This document shows positions 26,364-37,777 of a DNA stretch of 64,000 nucleotides, one piece after another. Each line of letters begins with the position of its first letter. Within the stretch, counting starts at the first letter, position 1. A model generated the notes under the pieces. The model had not been told where the DNA came from. It saw only the letters and a program-made list of their open reading frames with translations, and did no database searches. The stretch spans positions 30,193,408 through 30,257,407 of the forward strand of contig CM050657.1 in assembly GCA_027574665.1 (NCBI GenBank), given 5' to 3'. The stretch comes from Rhynochetos jubatus. Lineage: Eukaryota > Chordata > Aves > Eurypygiformes > Rhynochetidae. The position numbers were made by a program, and so were the translations under genes.

Positions 26364-26975
26364 TGTTCTGATTTTAGCACAATGAGTCGCTCTACCACTC
26401 TGTCCCCTCCCCCTCCCCCCCCTCCCGGTGAGGAAGGGTCAGAGGAACAAAAGGAGGAAAAGCCCATAGGAGTTGAGATAAGAACTATTTAATTATATAA
26501 ATGAAACTTAGGGAGTTACTAACAATGCTAGTGCTAATGAGTAATTTAAGGAACAGAGGAAAAAGGTAGAACAAATGATACAGGATCTCACCCTGAGAAA
26601 GGAAAAAGAAAACCAGCCCAAAGGGAGCCCAATCAGCCTGGGAGCTGAGAGCAGGGACAGCAAAAGAAAACAAACTTTCAAACCCCGACTCCTAGACCCA
26701 TCTGCCTGACAAAAAGATGCTCTCTTTGTGCTGAGCACCCAGCACTCACCACGAGGTCCCCACAACAAAGAAACCCCCTGCCTCCCTGGCCGGAAGCCCC
26801 CTCAGACCCTTCCCCATTCCAGGGTCGTGCCCAACTGTAACCTTTTCCATCCATATCCCCACACCCTCCCCGCTGGTCCTGTAGTGCCACGGACATCGGA
26901 CTGGCGCCACCCACTCAGCTTAATGTATTATGGGGTGAAGCAAAATATAGACTAACTGGTGCAAAATATAGACTA
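26364..26975 (-). mobile_element. Solo LTR nested in the ERV1 leader, minus orientation
   Basis: The sequence is close to the 5' LTR of ERV3 (52,510-53,105) over its whole length, including GAGGAAGGGTC and ATAAATGAAACTTAGGGAG. The 6-base repeat AGTGTG flanks it (26,358-26,363 and 26,976-26,981). Removing the insert restores the order seen in ERV3's leader. Near its right end the block GCAAAATATAGACTAA occurs twice, a small tandem duplication absent from the ERV3 copy. Confidence 0.85.
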
Positions 26976-27061
26976 AGTGTGTGATAAGTATTCTGTATAA
27001 CAATGTGGTGGTGGCTAATCCAAACTCTGTGTTCAGGACTTTTTAAGTTCCTCACTGAACG

Positions 27062-27716
27062 GTGGGATCTACTGCCTTATGTATTGCTTATTATACTGAT
27101 CTTATATGCTCAAACCAGGTTGAGGATTTGAGGCTCTGTTGGGCTCTTCAGTGTATTGCTGATGTTGGGAGGAATCCTCTATCTGTATCTGTATTTAATG
27201 TTGTCAGCCCTTGGTACTTTGCAAGTTATCTCCTGGAGGCTTTCAATAATTACACCTCTTTCTTTTCCTCCTTGGGATCTCAGTCTATAGATGAGAGATT
27301 ATTCAGGACTGGCTTGTATGTGGAGAAATTATTTCATTTTTTTCCCTCTTCTCTAGGGTCAATGCCAAAAGTGTATGAGTATTTTGGTAATTTTTTATGG
27401 GGTTGGGGTGACCTATGGTTGGGGGTCAGCACATTTCTGAATGTTCTCGTGATCTTGTGTAAGGTTAAAGAAATGTTTGCAAATGCTGCCCCATCTGCTA
27501 CCAGCACTTGGGGCAGATGCAGTTTCTGTGCAGCCACTTGAATAGCCCTATAGCAAAGGGGGGCAGCACGGACCCGTGCAGTGGACAGGGTCTGAGTGGC
27601 TGCAACCATGGCTACATCACCGCCCACCATGGCCATATCACCCCCTGCCGCAACCACGTCACCTTCCACCACGGCCAGCCCATCTTCCACTGTGGAAGGT
27701 AGATCTGGACTGTCAA
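27062..27716 (+). pseudogene. ERV1 leader ORF: hydrophobic N-terminus and low-complexity tail
   Basis: The 159-codon frame 27,062-27,541 corresponds to the ERV3 leader protein (51,567-52,349, minus). Shared blocks are SYLLEAFNNYT, the IDERLF block and a VEKLF-HFFPS block, followed by a VLVILCKVKEMF block. The hydrophobic N-terminus is out of frame here. After a stop at 27,541 the other frames continue as repetitive Pro/Thr/His-rich sequence to about 27,716, like the Pro/Ala/Ser tail of ERV3. Its position between PBS and Gag suggests a Gag N-terminus or a separate leader protein. I do not know its function. Confidence 0.55.
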
Positions 27717-28355
27717 CATAAAGGTGAACTGTTTGTGGCTCGGTGGGCCCATGACACCTCAGGCCGCCAAGGGAGAGTTTCAACATACAGATCAAGGTGT
27801 GGACTTGACCATAGACTCTGTTGAACAGGTCATTCATGAATGTGAATGGTGCTGCAATTAAGCAAGCCAAGAGGGTAAAGCCTCTTTAGTATGGAGGACG
27901 GCGGCTGAAATATAAATATGGGTAGGCCTGGCAGGTTGACTACATCACCCTCCCCAAAACCCACCAGGGCAAGTGCCATGTGCTCACAATGGTGGAGGCA
28001 ACCACGGGATGACAGGAAACTTATCCTGTGACTAATGCCACTGCCCAAAATACTATCCTGGGCCTTGGAAAAGCAAGTCCCATGGCAACATGACACCCAA
28101 GAAAGGATTGAATCAAACAATTGGACTCATTTCTGAAATAGCCTCATAGACACGTGGGACAAAGAGCATGGCACTGAGTGGGTGTATCACATCTCTTACC
28201 ATGCAGCAGCCTCTGGAAGGGTGAAACAGTGCAAAGTCCCTGTAGGGCATGTTAAAAAGATGTTGGGAAATACAGTTTGCGTTACTGCTGTCTCAGGCAA
28301 AGGCAAACTCATCCATGGGGTTGCTTTCGCTCAAGGACCTGGGTGGTCTTGGTGA
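27717..28355 (+). pseudogene. ERV1 integrase remnant
   Basis: A WAHDTSGRQGR block and a VIHECEWCCN block, in different frames, match the HH and CC halves of the integrase zinc-binding domain. Then QVDYITLPKTHQGKCH carries the first catalytic Asp of the core, followed by VLTMVEATTG. After a gap the C-terminal part HGTEWVYHISYHAA is readable, ending in a stop at 28,353. Several stops and frameshifts are present and the middle of the catalytic core is missing. No envelope gene is seen before the 3' LTR. Confidence 0.7.
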
Positions 28356-28771
28356 GTAATGAGAGAAGATGGGGAGTCTGATGTGTGCCTCAGGGGGATT
28401 TGATTCTGAGAGAAAATAGACCATGAATTAAATTGCATGAGGGATATTAATTGCTGCCATGAAACCCTGTTCTGAGCTTTGTGTTGTAGGCAGTTGCTAC
28501 AGCAGAAATCAGCACAAGCCATGCAACAAGTTCAGCAGTGACCTGGCCTGAGCTGGCTTCAGTGACCAATTATCCCACGCGACACTCCATCTTTCCTATC
28601 CTGAGTGACCCCCACGCTTGATGGAACCTGAAGTCATGGACTAACAGGCATTGTGCCAAGATGGTCCATAGACTGAGGGAATGATATCTGTGCGGGACGG
28701 GATGGGAAAGGGGGAGTGAGTTAATGAGAATATATGGTATAGTGTGGGATGTGAGCATGATGTAAATGTAT

Positions 28772-28787
28772 GAAAAAAAGGAATAGA
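28772..28787 (+). other. Purine tract before the ERV1 3' LTR
   Basis: GAAAAAAAGGAATAGA directly precedes the 3' LTR (28,791), the position of the polypurine tract that primes plus-strand DNA in retroviruses. Confidence 0.55.
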
Positions 28788-28790
28788 TAA

Positions 28791-29377
28791 TGTGCTGGTT
28801 TCAGGCAGGAAGGAGCTGCTCTCCTGCCCCGAGCTGGATGTCCCACAGTGGTCGAGATATTTTGTTTCATTCCATGATACGTCAGGCTCCATGGTCAGGC
28901 TGGATGTGCACATGTGCAGTTTGGATGTTGCAAAGTTGGCCTTGCGGAAGGATTGTTAAGGCTTTGGGGCTAGCTTGATAGCTGGGTTGTTAGCCCCATT
29001 TGTTAGCTCTTGGTGTGGTTGTTAGTAGAGAAGCCGGTTCTTTTGTTAGTGGTTTGAGGGGTCGGCGGTTTTCCTTCTTGCTCTTGGGTTTTCTGGCTCA
29101 GGGACTGTTGCAGCTTTGGGACCTGGTTGTGTGTCGGTCAGTGCATGGTGAGATACTGTATCATATGTTCTATTTTCTATTGTTTCAATTACTTATTAGC
29201 AGTAATATTGTTCATATTAGTATCACTATAATTTTAATTTATGTTATTAAATAGTTCTTATCTCAACTTTACGAGTTTTCTTTGTCTTTCCCTCTGACTT
29301 CCTTCCTGCACTGGAGGAGAGGAGGAGCTGATCGAGTGACTGAGTGGTACTTAATTGCCAGGTAAGTCTAAACCACA
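28791..29377 (+). repeat. 3' LTR of ERV1
   Basis: It begins TGTGCTGGTTTCAGGCAGG and ends CTAAACCACA. It carries the same blocks as the 5' LTR (CGAGCTGG, TCATATGTTCTATTTTCT, TTAAATAGTTCTTATCTC). The differences between the two LTRs are many, so the insertion is old. Confidence 0.85.
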
Positions 29378-32247
29378 AGAATTAGAAAAATCAAGGTCTC
29401 AGTCACACTGAATATATAGAAAAATACAGTAGCTTTCCAGTGACAAGAGATTCTATAGAAAAAAGAGTCTTAATCTCCCATGTACAGCAAAAAAGAGATA
29501 GACAGCATTTGCATCAGACATACTTCCTATAGATTTCTGTATCAATGTGCAGGCTGAGGGTCATAACATAGTCTTGAGTACTGGGAAGAGTAGAGGTTAG
29601 AAACTCATGAGTCACATGAGTAGTCACTGGTAGTACATTTTTGTCTAGATTTGCTTTGCAGTTGAGTTCTACCTTTTAAGAGATCCACATGCTTTGAAAT
29701 CACAATGCCTGAAAACTACACACACACAAAAATATTCTGGGTCTCCCTGAGTTGTTTGTAACCTAACTGTTACATAGTCAATAGGATCCTTGCACTAACA
29801 GATAGTGCTCTCTAAAGGAGCTATGAATGTCTAGGCCTTTATTAAACAAAGCCAAATGAGACAAGAAATTCTCAGACTTTTGGTCACCTACATGCTTCTT
29901 TCTAATTCTAATAGCTGCTTTAATGCTTTTCTATCTGTTCTCTCTACTGAGGTTTCTATTCTTTGCTTAGTTTTCCTTCTGCACATTTTATTCTCTGATG
30001 TACTAGATGTTCTGCTAAAAGTGACACGTTCCAACCACAGTCACTGAACGTGACAGCCATACTGTATCTAATAATGAAATTCTGTGCTCAGACACGTGAC
30101 AGCATTTGAACAAGCTCTTGTTCTAAAAGCAATATGTGAGGAGTTTAGTAAGGTCGAATATAACTAGACTGATAATTGGTGAATGATAAATAGGAATCCT
30201 ACTTTTTTGTATTGTGAAATCATTTTGTTTGGGGTTTTTTATAGTTCAACTATTATAGGTTTCTCCATGGGGTTTCAGACAAAATGTAAAGCTCATTTTT
30301 TGAAGATGGTAAACTTTGTGACGTCTGCTTTTCTGAAGGATAGGCTAAGTCCTAGTTCAAGTAACTGTATTTTAAGGAGAAATGTGGCACTGAATTGGGG
30401 CTTACTGTGAAGCATCTTCAAGCATTCTGGAAAACTGAATTGGATATTGCAGAGTTCTGTTACTTTTAAGATTCTCTGAGAGGATTATTTCTATTTCTAG
30501 CAAAGCTCCAGCAAGCATATAATACATGTAGAGTGGAGTTAGCTTGAGATCATGTATTTAGCATTTGTGTTTTTAGGATGGCACATACTTGGCTGACTTT
30601 GGCCCATCACTTGTGATCATCACTTTATTCTCAGGATTCCTGAGAATAAAAAGACTATTTATAAATTTAAGATAATATTGTCAGCTGAAACTCTGTCAGA
30701 TTCAATAGGCAGAAGTAGATACAATGAGGTAGGCTTCCATTTTGTGGTTTTAATAACACGTTACAAAAAATAAAGAGAACCTGTCTTCAATTTTATAGTT
30801 GACCTATGCCCTAGGTCATCAGCATTATTTTTCAAGATGTCTTGCTTAGATGAGAAAAGAAATAATATTAAATTAAATTTACACATTTTACAGAATATAC
30901 TGCTCTCCAGGTTGAAGAAAATGAGCTAAAATTGCATTCTGGATACACAGTTACCATTAACAATATTGTAATTCTGGTGTTTAACAAACCAAGAAAATCT
31001 CTAGAACTACACCTCTGTAATGAAATCTTTAAATGTTAGATCTGTACTTGTGCAAACAATATCAGCAATTAAACCTTGTAATTATCTCAACAAGTAAATA
31101 ATGGAGGTGGTTGTACTTACTATGCTAGCATGATAGCTACAGCATAATTTAGGACAGTTTCTCCAAACAGGAGTGTGTACAAATCTGTATCCAAATGCTG
31201 CTCATGGAAAATACAAGAACTGTCAGTGTATGGAGACAAAACAAAGTGGGTTTGTTTTTTTCATATTCCTCTAGCAGTTCAAGAAATAAAGCAATGTTAG
31301 AATATGGCTTCTGAGAATTATTTATTACTTAGGTGGATAGCAATAGGTTAAAAGGGATCAGATGAAGTATATTAGGTCCTTAAATCCAGCAAATCTGTCA
31401 GTTTTGGTGCTTCAGCTGAGTTGGGAAGAAATTTTCACTCTCACACATCATGCATAATTTAAAATGTCACTGCATATTTTAATGTGCAAAAAGTCCTTTG
31501 ATCTTCTGACTAAGGGTGCTCATAAAGGTGCTGAAAAGACTGGGGTTTGCCATAATCTTTGTGTGTGATGAGAGTAGCAGTTTACTTATGTTAAGGATAT
31601 AATGATGCTTATCCATCTGTTACTCATGTTCACTGAGGAGCATGCATAATAACCTTATACCATGTCTCAGCAGCAGCATAATCACTTTTACCTCAAGTGT
31701 AGCATAACTATAGTCATGAAGCCCTTTCATCCAGATCAGGATATCTGATACTTATAACCCATTTTGAGATTCCGTCAGTGTATCATTAACTATTCTCTCT
31801 TCGCATGGACAAAGCAGAGCTTTCTCTTTTTAAACAGACTTTAATGGAAAGGTCAATTATTTGTATGGTTAAAAATTACACAGTAACTCACTGCTTCACT
31901 GGTACTCATTCTAGTACATAACTGTGCAATTGTTTCAATATTCATGGCCTGGGAATCCCAAAGATTAAGATCACCTATGGGATACCATGCTAACATCTGA
32001 CATTTCAGAAATGAAAATTATGTACTGATGATGCTGAGATGACTGCTGATAATTCACACAAAAACATGAACAGATCATTATGCTTTGTTGTAATAACATT
32101 TCTTGGAACATTGAAATCATTACTGATAAGATTTTCAAAACGGTATTTAAATATCCGTCTCATCTAAAAAACAGTTTATAAGCCCAAAATAGATTCTCAG
32201 TTCTCCTGTGAGATTTTATGTCAAAGTGATCTCTGTTGATGCATTAT
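29378..32247. other. Gene-free AT-rich stretch
   Basis: Only short ORFs. A short CA-rich stretch lies near 29,720. I see no repeat family and no plausible exon. Confidence 0.55.
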
Positions 32248-33025
32248 TGTCGTGGTTTAACTCTGGCTAGCAAAATACCACGAAGCTGCTCTCACAAATC
32301 CCCCTCCCCTCCTCCAGGAGAGGGGAAGAATCAGAGGGAAAAAGAAATAAGGAAGCTCATAAAATTGAGATAAGAACTATTTACCACTTAAATCTAAATC
32401 AATATATACAGATATTACTAATAATAAACAATTAAAATAGTAGAAAATAAACCACATGATACAATATATACAATATGATACAATTTCCCACCATCCACTG
32501 ACCAATACACACCCACATGTTGAGTGATGAAAGTCAGACCCAGAGAGCCCAAGAACCACAGCCCGAGAGCGATGGCAGCCCAAGAGCCGCAGCCCGAGTG
32601 CTGGAGCCCAGGAGCTAATGCAGCAGATTCTGAGCAAACCTATCAGTGATAACATGGCCGTAAACTCTAAACAATCCACTAGCTACCACACGAGTGAGCC
32701 AGCACAGGAGTTAGCAAAGCATCTAATGCAGGAGGGTTAGCAAGTTCCCCAGAGAGATGAGCAAGGGAGTAACGGAGAGACTAATGGGAAGAGTAATGGC
32801 TACTGGACCCCTTCCCCACCCAAGAGACCCAGAACATGACGTACTATGGAATGAAATACTTCCTTGTTCAGTTTGGGTCAGCTACAGTAACAGAAGTGGA
32901 GAAAGACCTTGAATTCAGTGCAGGCCTTCCCCAGCACCAGCTGAGGCCTTATCAATGCTTCTCTTAGCAGCTCCCTAGTAACCACAGTAAAGGGAATTAA
33001 CCCTTTCCTGCCTGATCCCAGCACA
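32248..33025 (-). mobile_element. Solo LTR, close relative of the 4050-4848 LTR, minus orientation
   Basis: It begins TGTCGTGGTTTAACTCTGGC and ends CCCAGCACA. It is alignable throughout with the solo LTR at 4050-4848. Flanks ATTAT and GCTAT agree at three of five bases, a possible decayed 5-bp target duplication. No internal region is attached. Confidence 0.88.
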
Positions 33026-33390
33026 GCTATCTTTGAAGAATTTTGGAAGTGTTATTCTACAGAAGGCAATTTAGGAGATGGGAGTAGCTGAACATTTGCT
33101 GATGTGTCTATATTTAAATGGGCTTGTTATATTTAACTATCCTGGTAACCTCACCCATCTACTCCCAGTGCAGTTATAATTTAAAATAGGAAAAAAGTTC
33201 TTTTCGAGCTGAAGTGTGTAGGAAGAAGTTCTATTCTCAAAAGATAGTTTCTTGGTTCACCAAAACCTATATTCGGGTTTTTGATTGATTAGCTGCCTTA
33301 ATGCCTTAGCTTCTAAGTGTGGACCAAATTCTCCCATTCTTTGAAGTCATTGGCAAAACAACAGACTTGTTTTCTAAAATTATTTGCCCC
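33026..33390. other. Short unique stretch
   Basis: AT-rich sequence between the solo LTR and the CR1 copy. Nothing recognisable. Confidence 0.5.
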
Positions 33391-33930
33391 TCTACTCGAT
33401 ACTGGTAAGGCTGCACCTCGAGTGTTGAGTTCAGTTTTGGGCCACTCACTCCAAGAAGGACATAGAGATGCTGGAGTGTGTCCAGAGAAGGGTGACAAAG
33501 CTGGTGAAGGGTCTGGAGAACAAGTCTGATGAGGAGCGGCTGAGGGAGATGGGGGTGTTCAGCCTGAAGAAGAGTCATCTGAGGGGAGACCTGATCACCT
33601 TCTACAGCTTCCTGAAAGGAGGTTGTAGGGAGGCAGGTGCTGGCCTGTTCTAATGGATAACTGGTGACAGGACAAGAGGAAATGGCCTCAAGTTGTGTCA
33701 GTGAAAATTTAGACTGGATATTAGGAGAATCCTCTTCAATGAAAGAGTGGTCAGGCACTGAAACAGGCTGCCCAGGGAAGTGGTAGAGCCACCATCCCTG
33801 GAGGTGTTCAAAGAGTTTGTAGACGTGGTGCTTGAGGAGATGGTTTAGTAGGTGTGGAAGCATTGGGTTGATGCTTGGACTGGATGATCTTATAGGTCTT
33901 TTCTAACCTTAGTGATTCTGTGATTCCAGT
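33391..33930 (+). mobile_element. CR1 LINE 3' end, 5'-truncated
   Basis: It contains the usual order of the CR1 3' end: GAGTGTGTCCAGAGAAGGG, GAGCGGCTGAGGGAG, AGAGGAAATGGCCTCAAG, GGCTGCCCAGGGAAGTGG, GGATGATCTTATAGGTC and the terminal GATTCTGTGATTC tail. It is truncated at the 5' end like most genomic CR1 copies. The 185-codon ORF on the opposite strand (33,306-33,863) is a shadow of this repeat. Confidence 0.95.
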
Positions 33931-34029
33931 TTTTGCTTATTAGATAATCAGTTGGGCTCACATTAATAGTCCCTGTGGTCATGATGGAAGGAAAAGAAAA
34001 CAGTAATCAAAGTCTAATGTACTGTCAGT

Positions 34030-34685
34030 ATGTATTTGTAGCAGGCGAGGCAAATTAGACAGATGCCTACGCATTCCCCTCCTACCTCTTGCCTCCTAAT
34101 AAAACAACAGCTTTCTCTCCTGACCCTACCCCAAAAATCTAACATAAAATCTTTTCAAGTGAAGTCAAAATAATAAAGCAACACAGTAATACATCAATCA
34201 CCTCTTCTGGGAGAGATTCCCCACACAGTTCACCCAGTTCTCAGAAAGTAACTTCCATTTCAAAGGTTTCTGCCATTCCCAATGGAGGTTACTCGATTTT
34301 CTTTACAGCATTCTGGTCTCCTCTGTCCCTATGTTTTCTGGCCCAAGAAAAAGCAAGCTTTAGCCATACCACTACTGACAGATACTTATCTGATCTTGTC
34401 ACGAAAGGGGGACTATGCTGAGTGGTTTAGGCCACTTAAAAGATCAGCGTCACAAATGTTAAGGCAAAAGCTAATATTTTTAATATGAATGTGAGAAGTG
34501 TGACTTAACAGAATTCGATGGCAAGGTCCCCTCTACTACTTATTCGACATGGAAAAACATACAAAGGCAAAATCAAATTAGCAACAGATTAAAGTAGTTG
34601 GTACATGAATTAAAAATTATCTACAGAGTCAGGGAAATCAAGGCAGGATTGGATTGTTGTGACATAGATTAGGGAAAAGAGGCAA
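34030..34685. other. Possible interior or flank of an unassigned LTR element
   Basis: The stretch opens TGTAGCAGGCGAGGC and leads into the tandem repeat and the LTR at 35,387. It contains no retroviral protein motif I can read. It may be part of the same element, but no matching second LTR is seen. Confidence 0.25.
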
Positions 34686-35215
34686 GGAATTTCCTCCCGT
34701 TCGGTCACGAGGTTCAGAGTGGATCCCCTTGCTTTCTAAACTCCTCAAAAAAGAAGTCTAGGTGCAGCTGAATCCACCCCTAGTCCCAGACCTGGTCAAG
34801 GGTTTATGTCTAAGGAAGCAGGGAAAGGATTACAGTGTGTGGAGGTTGTGCTTTGCGCGAAACTTTGAGACAGCAACAATCTGGAATAGCATCAATTCCA
34901 AGTTCCTAGTCCCCGACCTGGGCAATGGTTTATTTCTAAGGAGTTGGGGAAAAGGGGAATGATTTAAGGAGAGAGAGTAAGGGAATTTCCTCCCGTTCGG
35001 TCACGAGGTTCAGAGTGGACCCCCTTGCTTTCTAAACTCCTCAAAAGAGAAGTCTAGGTGCGGCGGAATCCACCCCTTGTCCCAGACCTGGTCAACCGTT
35101 TATGCCTAAGGAAGCGGGGAAAGGATCAGAGTGTGTGAACTTTCATGCTTGGTGTGAAACTTGGGGATAGCAACAATGTGGGGCAGCAATAATTCAAAGT
35201 TCCTTAACACTATTC
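34686..35215. repeat. Two-copy tandem repeat of about 296 bp with an inner repeat
   Basis: GGAATTTCCTCCCGTTCGGT and the next ~60 bases occur at about 34,686 and again at about 34,982. Inside, a block of the form AGTCC-C-GACCTGG-CAA, then GTTTAT-TCTAAGGA, recurs three times (near 34,780, 34,909 and 35,080), so each unit is itself partly duplicated. Copy 2 ends earlier than copy 1. The repeat lies beside the minus-strand LTR at 35,387 and may belong to its leader. Confidence 0.75.
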
Positions 35216-35386
35216 AAATATGTCACACAATTAGATCATACAATTACTCAGCAGGACTTAACTTTCAACAAATCAGTACAGTAACTTAATCAAAGACTTA
35301 ACAAGGTTATCAACATAAAGCTGTATGCACACACAGAGACAGATATAGAAATAGGGATAGATATACGTATATTTTATGAAGGTACC

Positions 35387-35962
35387 TGTTAAAATTTCCC
35401 CTTGAGACTGGTGAAAATATTCATGTCGGATGTCTGTGCATCTCTCAATGGGCGAAGAGTTGAGCCTCAAGGAGGGTTTATTCAGCCCAGTTTGTGTCAA
35501 CTATTCTCTGATTCCACAAACTTGAGAGTTTGCAAACTCTGAGAGTTGTCCCCCTCAGAGGGAGATGCTGGGCGCATCCCACTGCGATCCAGGAGAGCTG
35601 AAAGGGTCATCCTTGGAACCACTATTTATAGGGTCGCAAGATAATTGACTTTAGACATAAATAATTTTACATCCTGGCCTTAATTGGGGCAGAGAGTCAT
35701 TGGAATCCACAGCTGGTACAGATCTATCCAGACTGCGATAAGATTCAAGGCTGCCAGGGTATCATTTCACTCTCATCCCACACTGTAACCAGGCAACTGA
35801 CCCCTAGTATGGCCATTCCCCACCTTGGCAGTGCAAGAGTGGTTTGATATGTTAAGGGGTGCTTAACCACCAAACTCCCTGCACAGTGGCTAAGGTTTGA
35901 CAGGAATCTCCAAGGCCATAAAACTTTCCAGGAGTGAAGAGGGGAAGAAATGCACCACCACA
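35387..35962 (-). mobile_element. LTR of an unassigned ERV family, minus orientation
   Basis: Read on the minus strand it begins TGTGGTGGTGCATTTC and ends TTTTAACA. It has a TATAAATAG box (35,622-35,630 on plus) and an AATAAA signal (35,477-35,482 on plus), spaced as in U3-R. It is not similar to the other LTRs here. Flanks GTACC and GATCT do not match, so a target duplication is not evident. No PBS is recognisable. Confidence 0.6.
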
Positions 35963-36254
35963 GATCTTCTTGTAAAGAACTGAAATTATGCTAGTTCCAC
36001 AAATCCCAAATGAGACTAACCCACACTTCAGTATTTGTGAAATTTATAAATGCAGTTATTCCTGAATGTCTAATCTAAATCTTCCCTCCTGCTCTTCAAG
36101 TCTGTAATTTCCATTCCTAGCCTTAATGAGACACAAAAAATTTTCCAATTATTTCCAGCAACATTTTGCTTATTCAAAGACTCATTTTAGACAGCTCCTC
36201 CTTAACTTCTAATCAGTCCATATCTTTCTTGAAATACAGTGCCCCAAATCAGAC

Positions 36255-36890
36255 TGTCATGGTTTAGCCTTATATGGCAATTAAGTACCACAGTCACTCG
36301 ATCACCTCTTCCTTCCCCCTCTAGTGCAGGAGGAAAGTTGGAGAAAGAAAAGAGGAAAGCTCATAAAGGTTGAGATAAGAACTATTTAATAATATAAACG
36401 AAACTTAGAGTGATACTAACCATACAATTACTAATAAGTAATTAAAACAATAGAAAATAGATCATATGATATGGTATCTCACCACATATGGACCGAGACA
36501 TCCAGATTCCAAAACAGCAAGCAAAATCAGAGCCGAGAGAAAAAACCAACCCAGAGCCCAAGACTGAAGAGAAAAAAATGAAAACCCTGAGTCTGAGAGT
36601 AGGGAGAAAAAAAAAGCAACAACCCCCCAACCCGCTAACAGAAGGACCTGCTTCTCTGCTAACAGCCATGTCAAGAACTAAAAAAGCTGCTAACGATCTA
36701 GCTATCAACTAGCCCAAAAGACTAACAATGTTTCGGCCCTCAGGGCCGGTTTTGCACCTTCCAAACTGCAGATGTGCCCAGCCTGACCATGGAGCCTGAG
36801 GTATCATAGAATGAAACAAGATCCCTCGGCCACTGTGGGCCGGCCAGCTCTGGGAGGGAGAGCAGCTCCTTCCTGCCTGAAACCAGCACA
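36255..36890 (-). repeat. 3' LTR of ERV2
   Basis: It begins TGTCATGGTTTAGCC and ends CCAGCACA on plus. The order of blocks is that of the ERV1 LTRs in reverse. The bases directly right of it (GTGTCCACCCCTTG, a purine tract when read on minus) fit the polypurine tract position. Confidence 0.85.
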
Positions 36891-37445
36891 GTGTCCACCC
36901 CTTGTTTCATACCTTTTACATCACTCTCAAATCCCATTTATTCCATAAATTCTCATTAACCTGCTCCCCCTCTCCCATCCCATCCCACACAGACATCATT
37001 CCGTCAGTCTATGGACCGTCTCGGCACAATGTCCATTAGTCCATGACTTCAGGTTCCGTCAGGCGCGAGGATCACTCAGGACAGGAAAGGTGGAGTGTCG
37101 CGTGGGATCATTGGACACTGAAGCCAGCTCAGGCCAGGTCACTGCTGCACTTCTGGCAAGGCTGGACCTCTGTAGGTTCAGGTTATTTCTACCGCAATGA
37201 CTGCCTACAGCACAAAACCCAGAACAGGGGTTCGTGGCAGCAATTAATATCCCTCATGCAATTTAACTCATGGACTATTTTCTCCCAGAATCAAACTCCC
37301 TTGAGGCACACATCAGATTCCCCATCTTCTCTCATTACTCACCAAGACTACCCAAGTCCTTGAGCAAAAGCAACGCCATGGATGAGTTTGCCTTTGCTTG
37401 AGGTGGGAGTAACCCAAACTGTTGTTCTTAACATAGTTTTAGCAT
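36891..37445 (-). pseudogene. ERV2 pol-to-LTR region (integrase C-terminal end and 3' non-coding part)
   Basis: This is the reverse complement of ERV1 28.26-28.79 kb, with CATGCAATTTAACTCATGG, CATCAGATTCCCCATC and CATGGATGAGTTTGCC shared. It comprises the last codons of pol and the following non-coding region. No envelope gene is visible. It is joined near 37,440 to the beginning of RT, so most of pol was lost by one deletion. Confidence 0.7.
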
Positions 37446-37777
37446 GCACTACAGGGACTTTATCTCCTTCTACAGTCTGTGACTTCATTCAGGCCACTAT
37501 AGTCCACTACTAGTCTCTATTCTCCATCAGACATATGCACTGGCCAGATGGGACTGTTAAAGCATGAGTGAGTTTTGCTGTTGACCCCTTGGTGCTCCAG
37601 TTGACTAATCAGCTTATGGATGGGAATCAAAGAATCTCGGTTGGTGCACTGTTGTGGTGGCAATTGGCATCTGTTGATCTGCAGCCTTTAGCAATCCCAC
37701 AACAGAAGGGTCCAGGCAAGATGGACAGCTGCTCAGTTTCCTCAGTCTCCAGAGCACCTACACCAAAAGCTCACCGC
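37446..37777 (-). pseudogene. ERV2 start of reverse transcriptase
   Basis: On minus, LIPIHKLISQLEHQG, then SPIWPVHMSDGE, a stop, and RLVVDYSGLNEV are readable. These are the first blocks of a retroviral RT of the same family as ERV3. A stop codon and frame changes interrupt it, and the catalytic palm is deleted. Confidence 0.7.

Larger units (their letters stand above)
25694..29377 (+). mobile_element. ERV1: internally deleted plus-strand ERV with both LTRs
   Basis: Order: 5' LTR, lysine-type PBS, leader frame, integrase remnant, purine tract, 3' LTR. Gag, protease and reverse transcriptase are missing, so the leader runs straight into the integrase zinc-binding region. A minus-oriented solo LTR (26,364-26,975) is nested just after the PBS. 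The LTRs belong to the same group as ERV2. Leader and integrase are in pieces, so the element could not have moved by itself for a long time. No convincing target-site duplication is seen at the outer ends. Confidence 0.85.

Noticed and set aside
26678-26955. Overlapping plus and minus ORFs in the LTR at 26.4-27.0 kb and its twin at 52.8-53.2 kb
   Set aside because: They fall in GC-rich U3 sequence of LTRs and run across the LTR edges, so they are not genes.
27334-27870. 178-codon minus ORF across the ERV1 leader
   Set aside because: It is antisense to the leader and integrase start, which match ERV2 and ERV3 on the plus strand. Its repetitive Val/Gly/Asp part is the mirror of the Pro/Thr-rich tail.
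33306-33863. 185-codon ORF on the minus strand
   Set aside because: It is the antisense of a CR1 3' end, and shadow ORFs of this kind occur in many CR1 copies.
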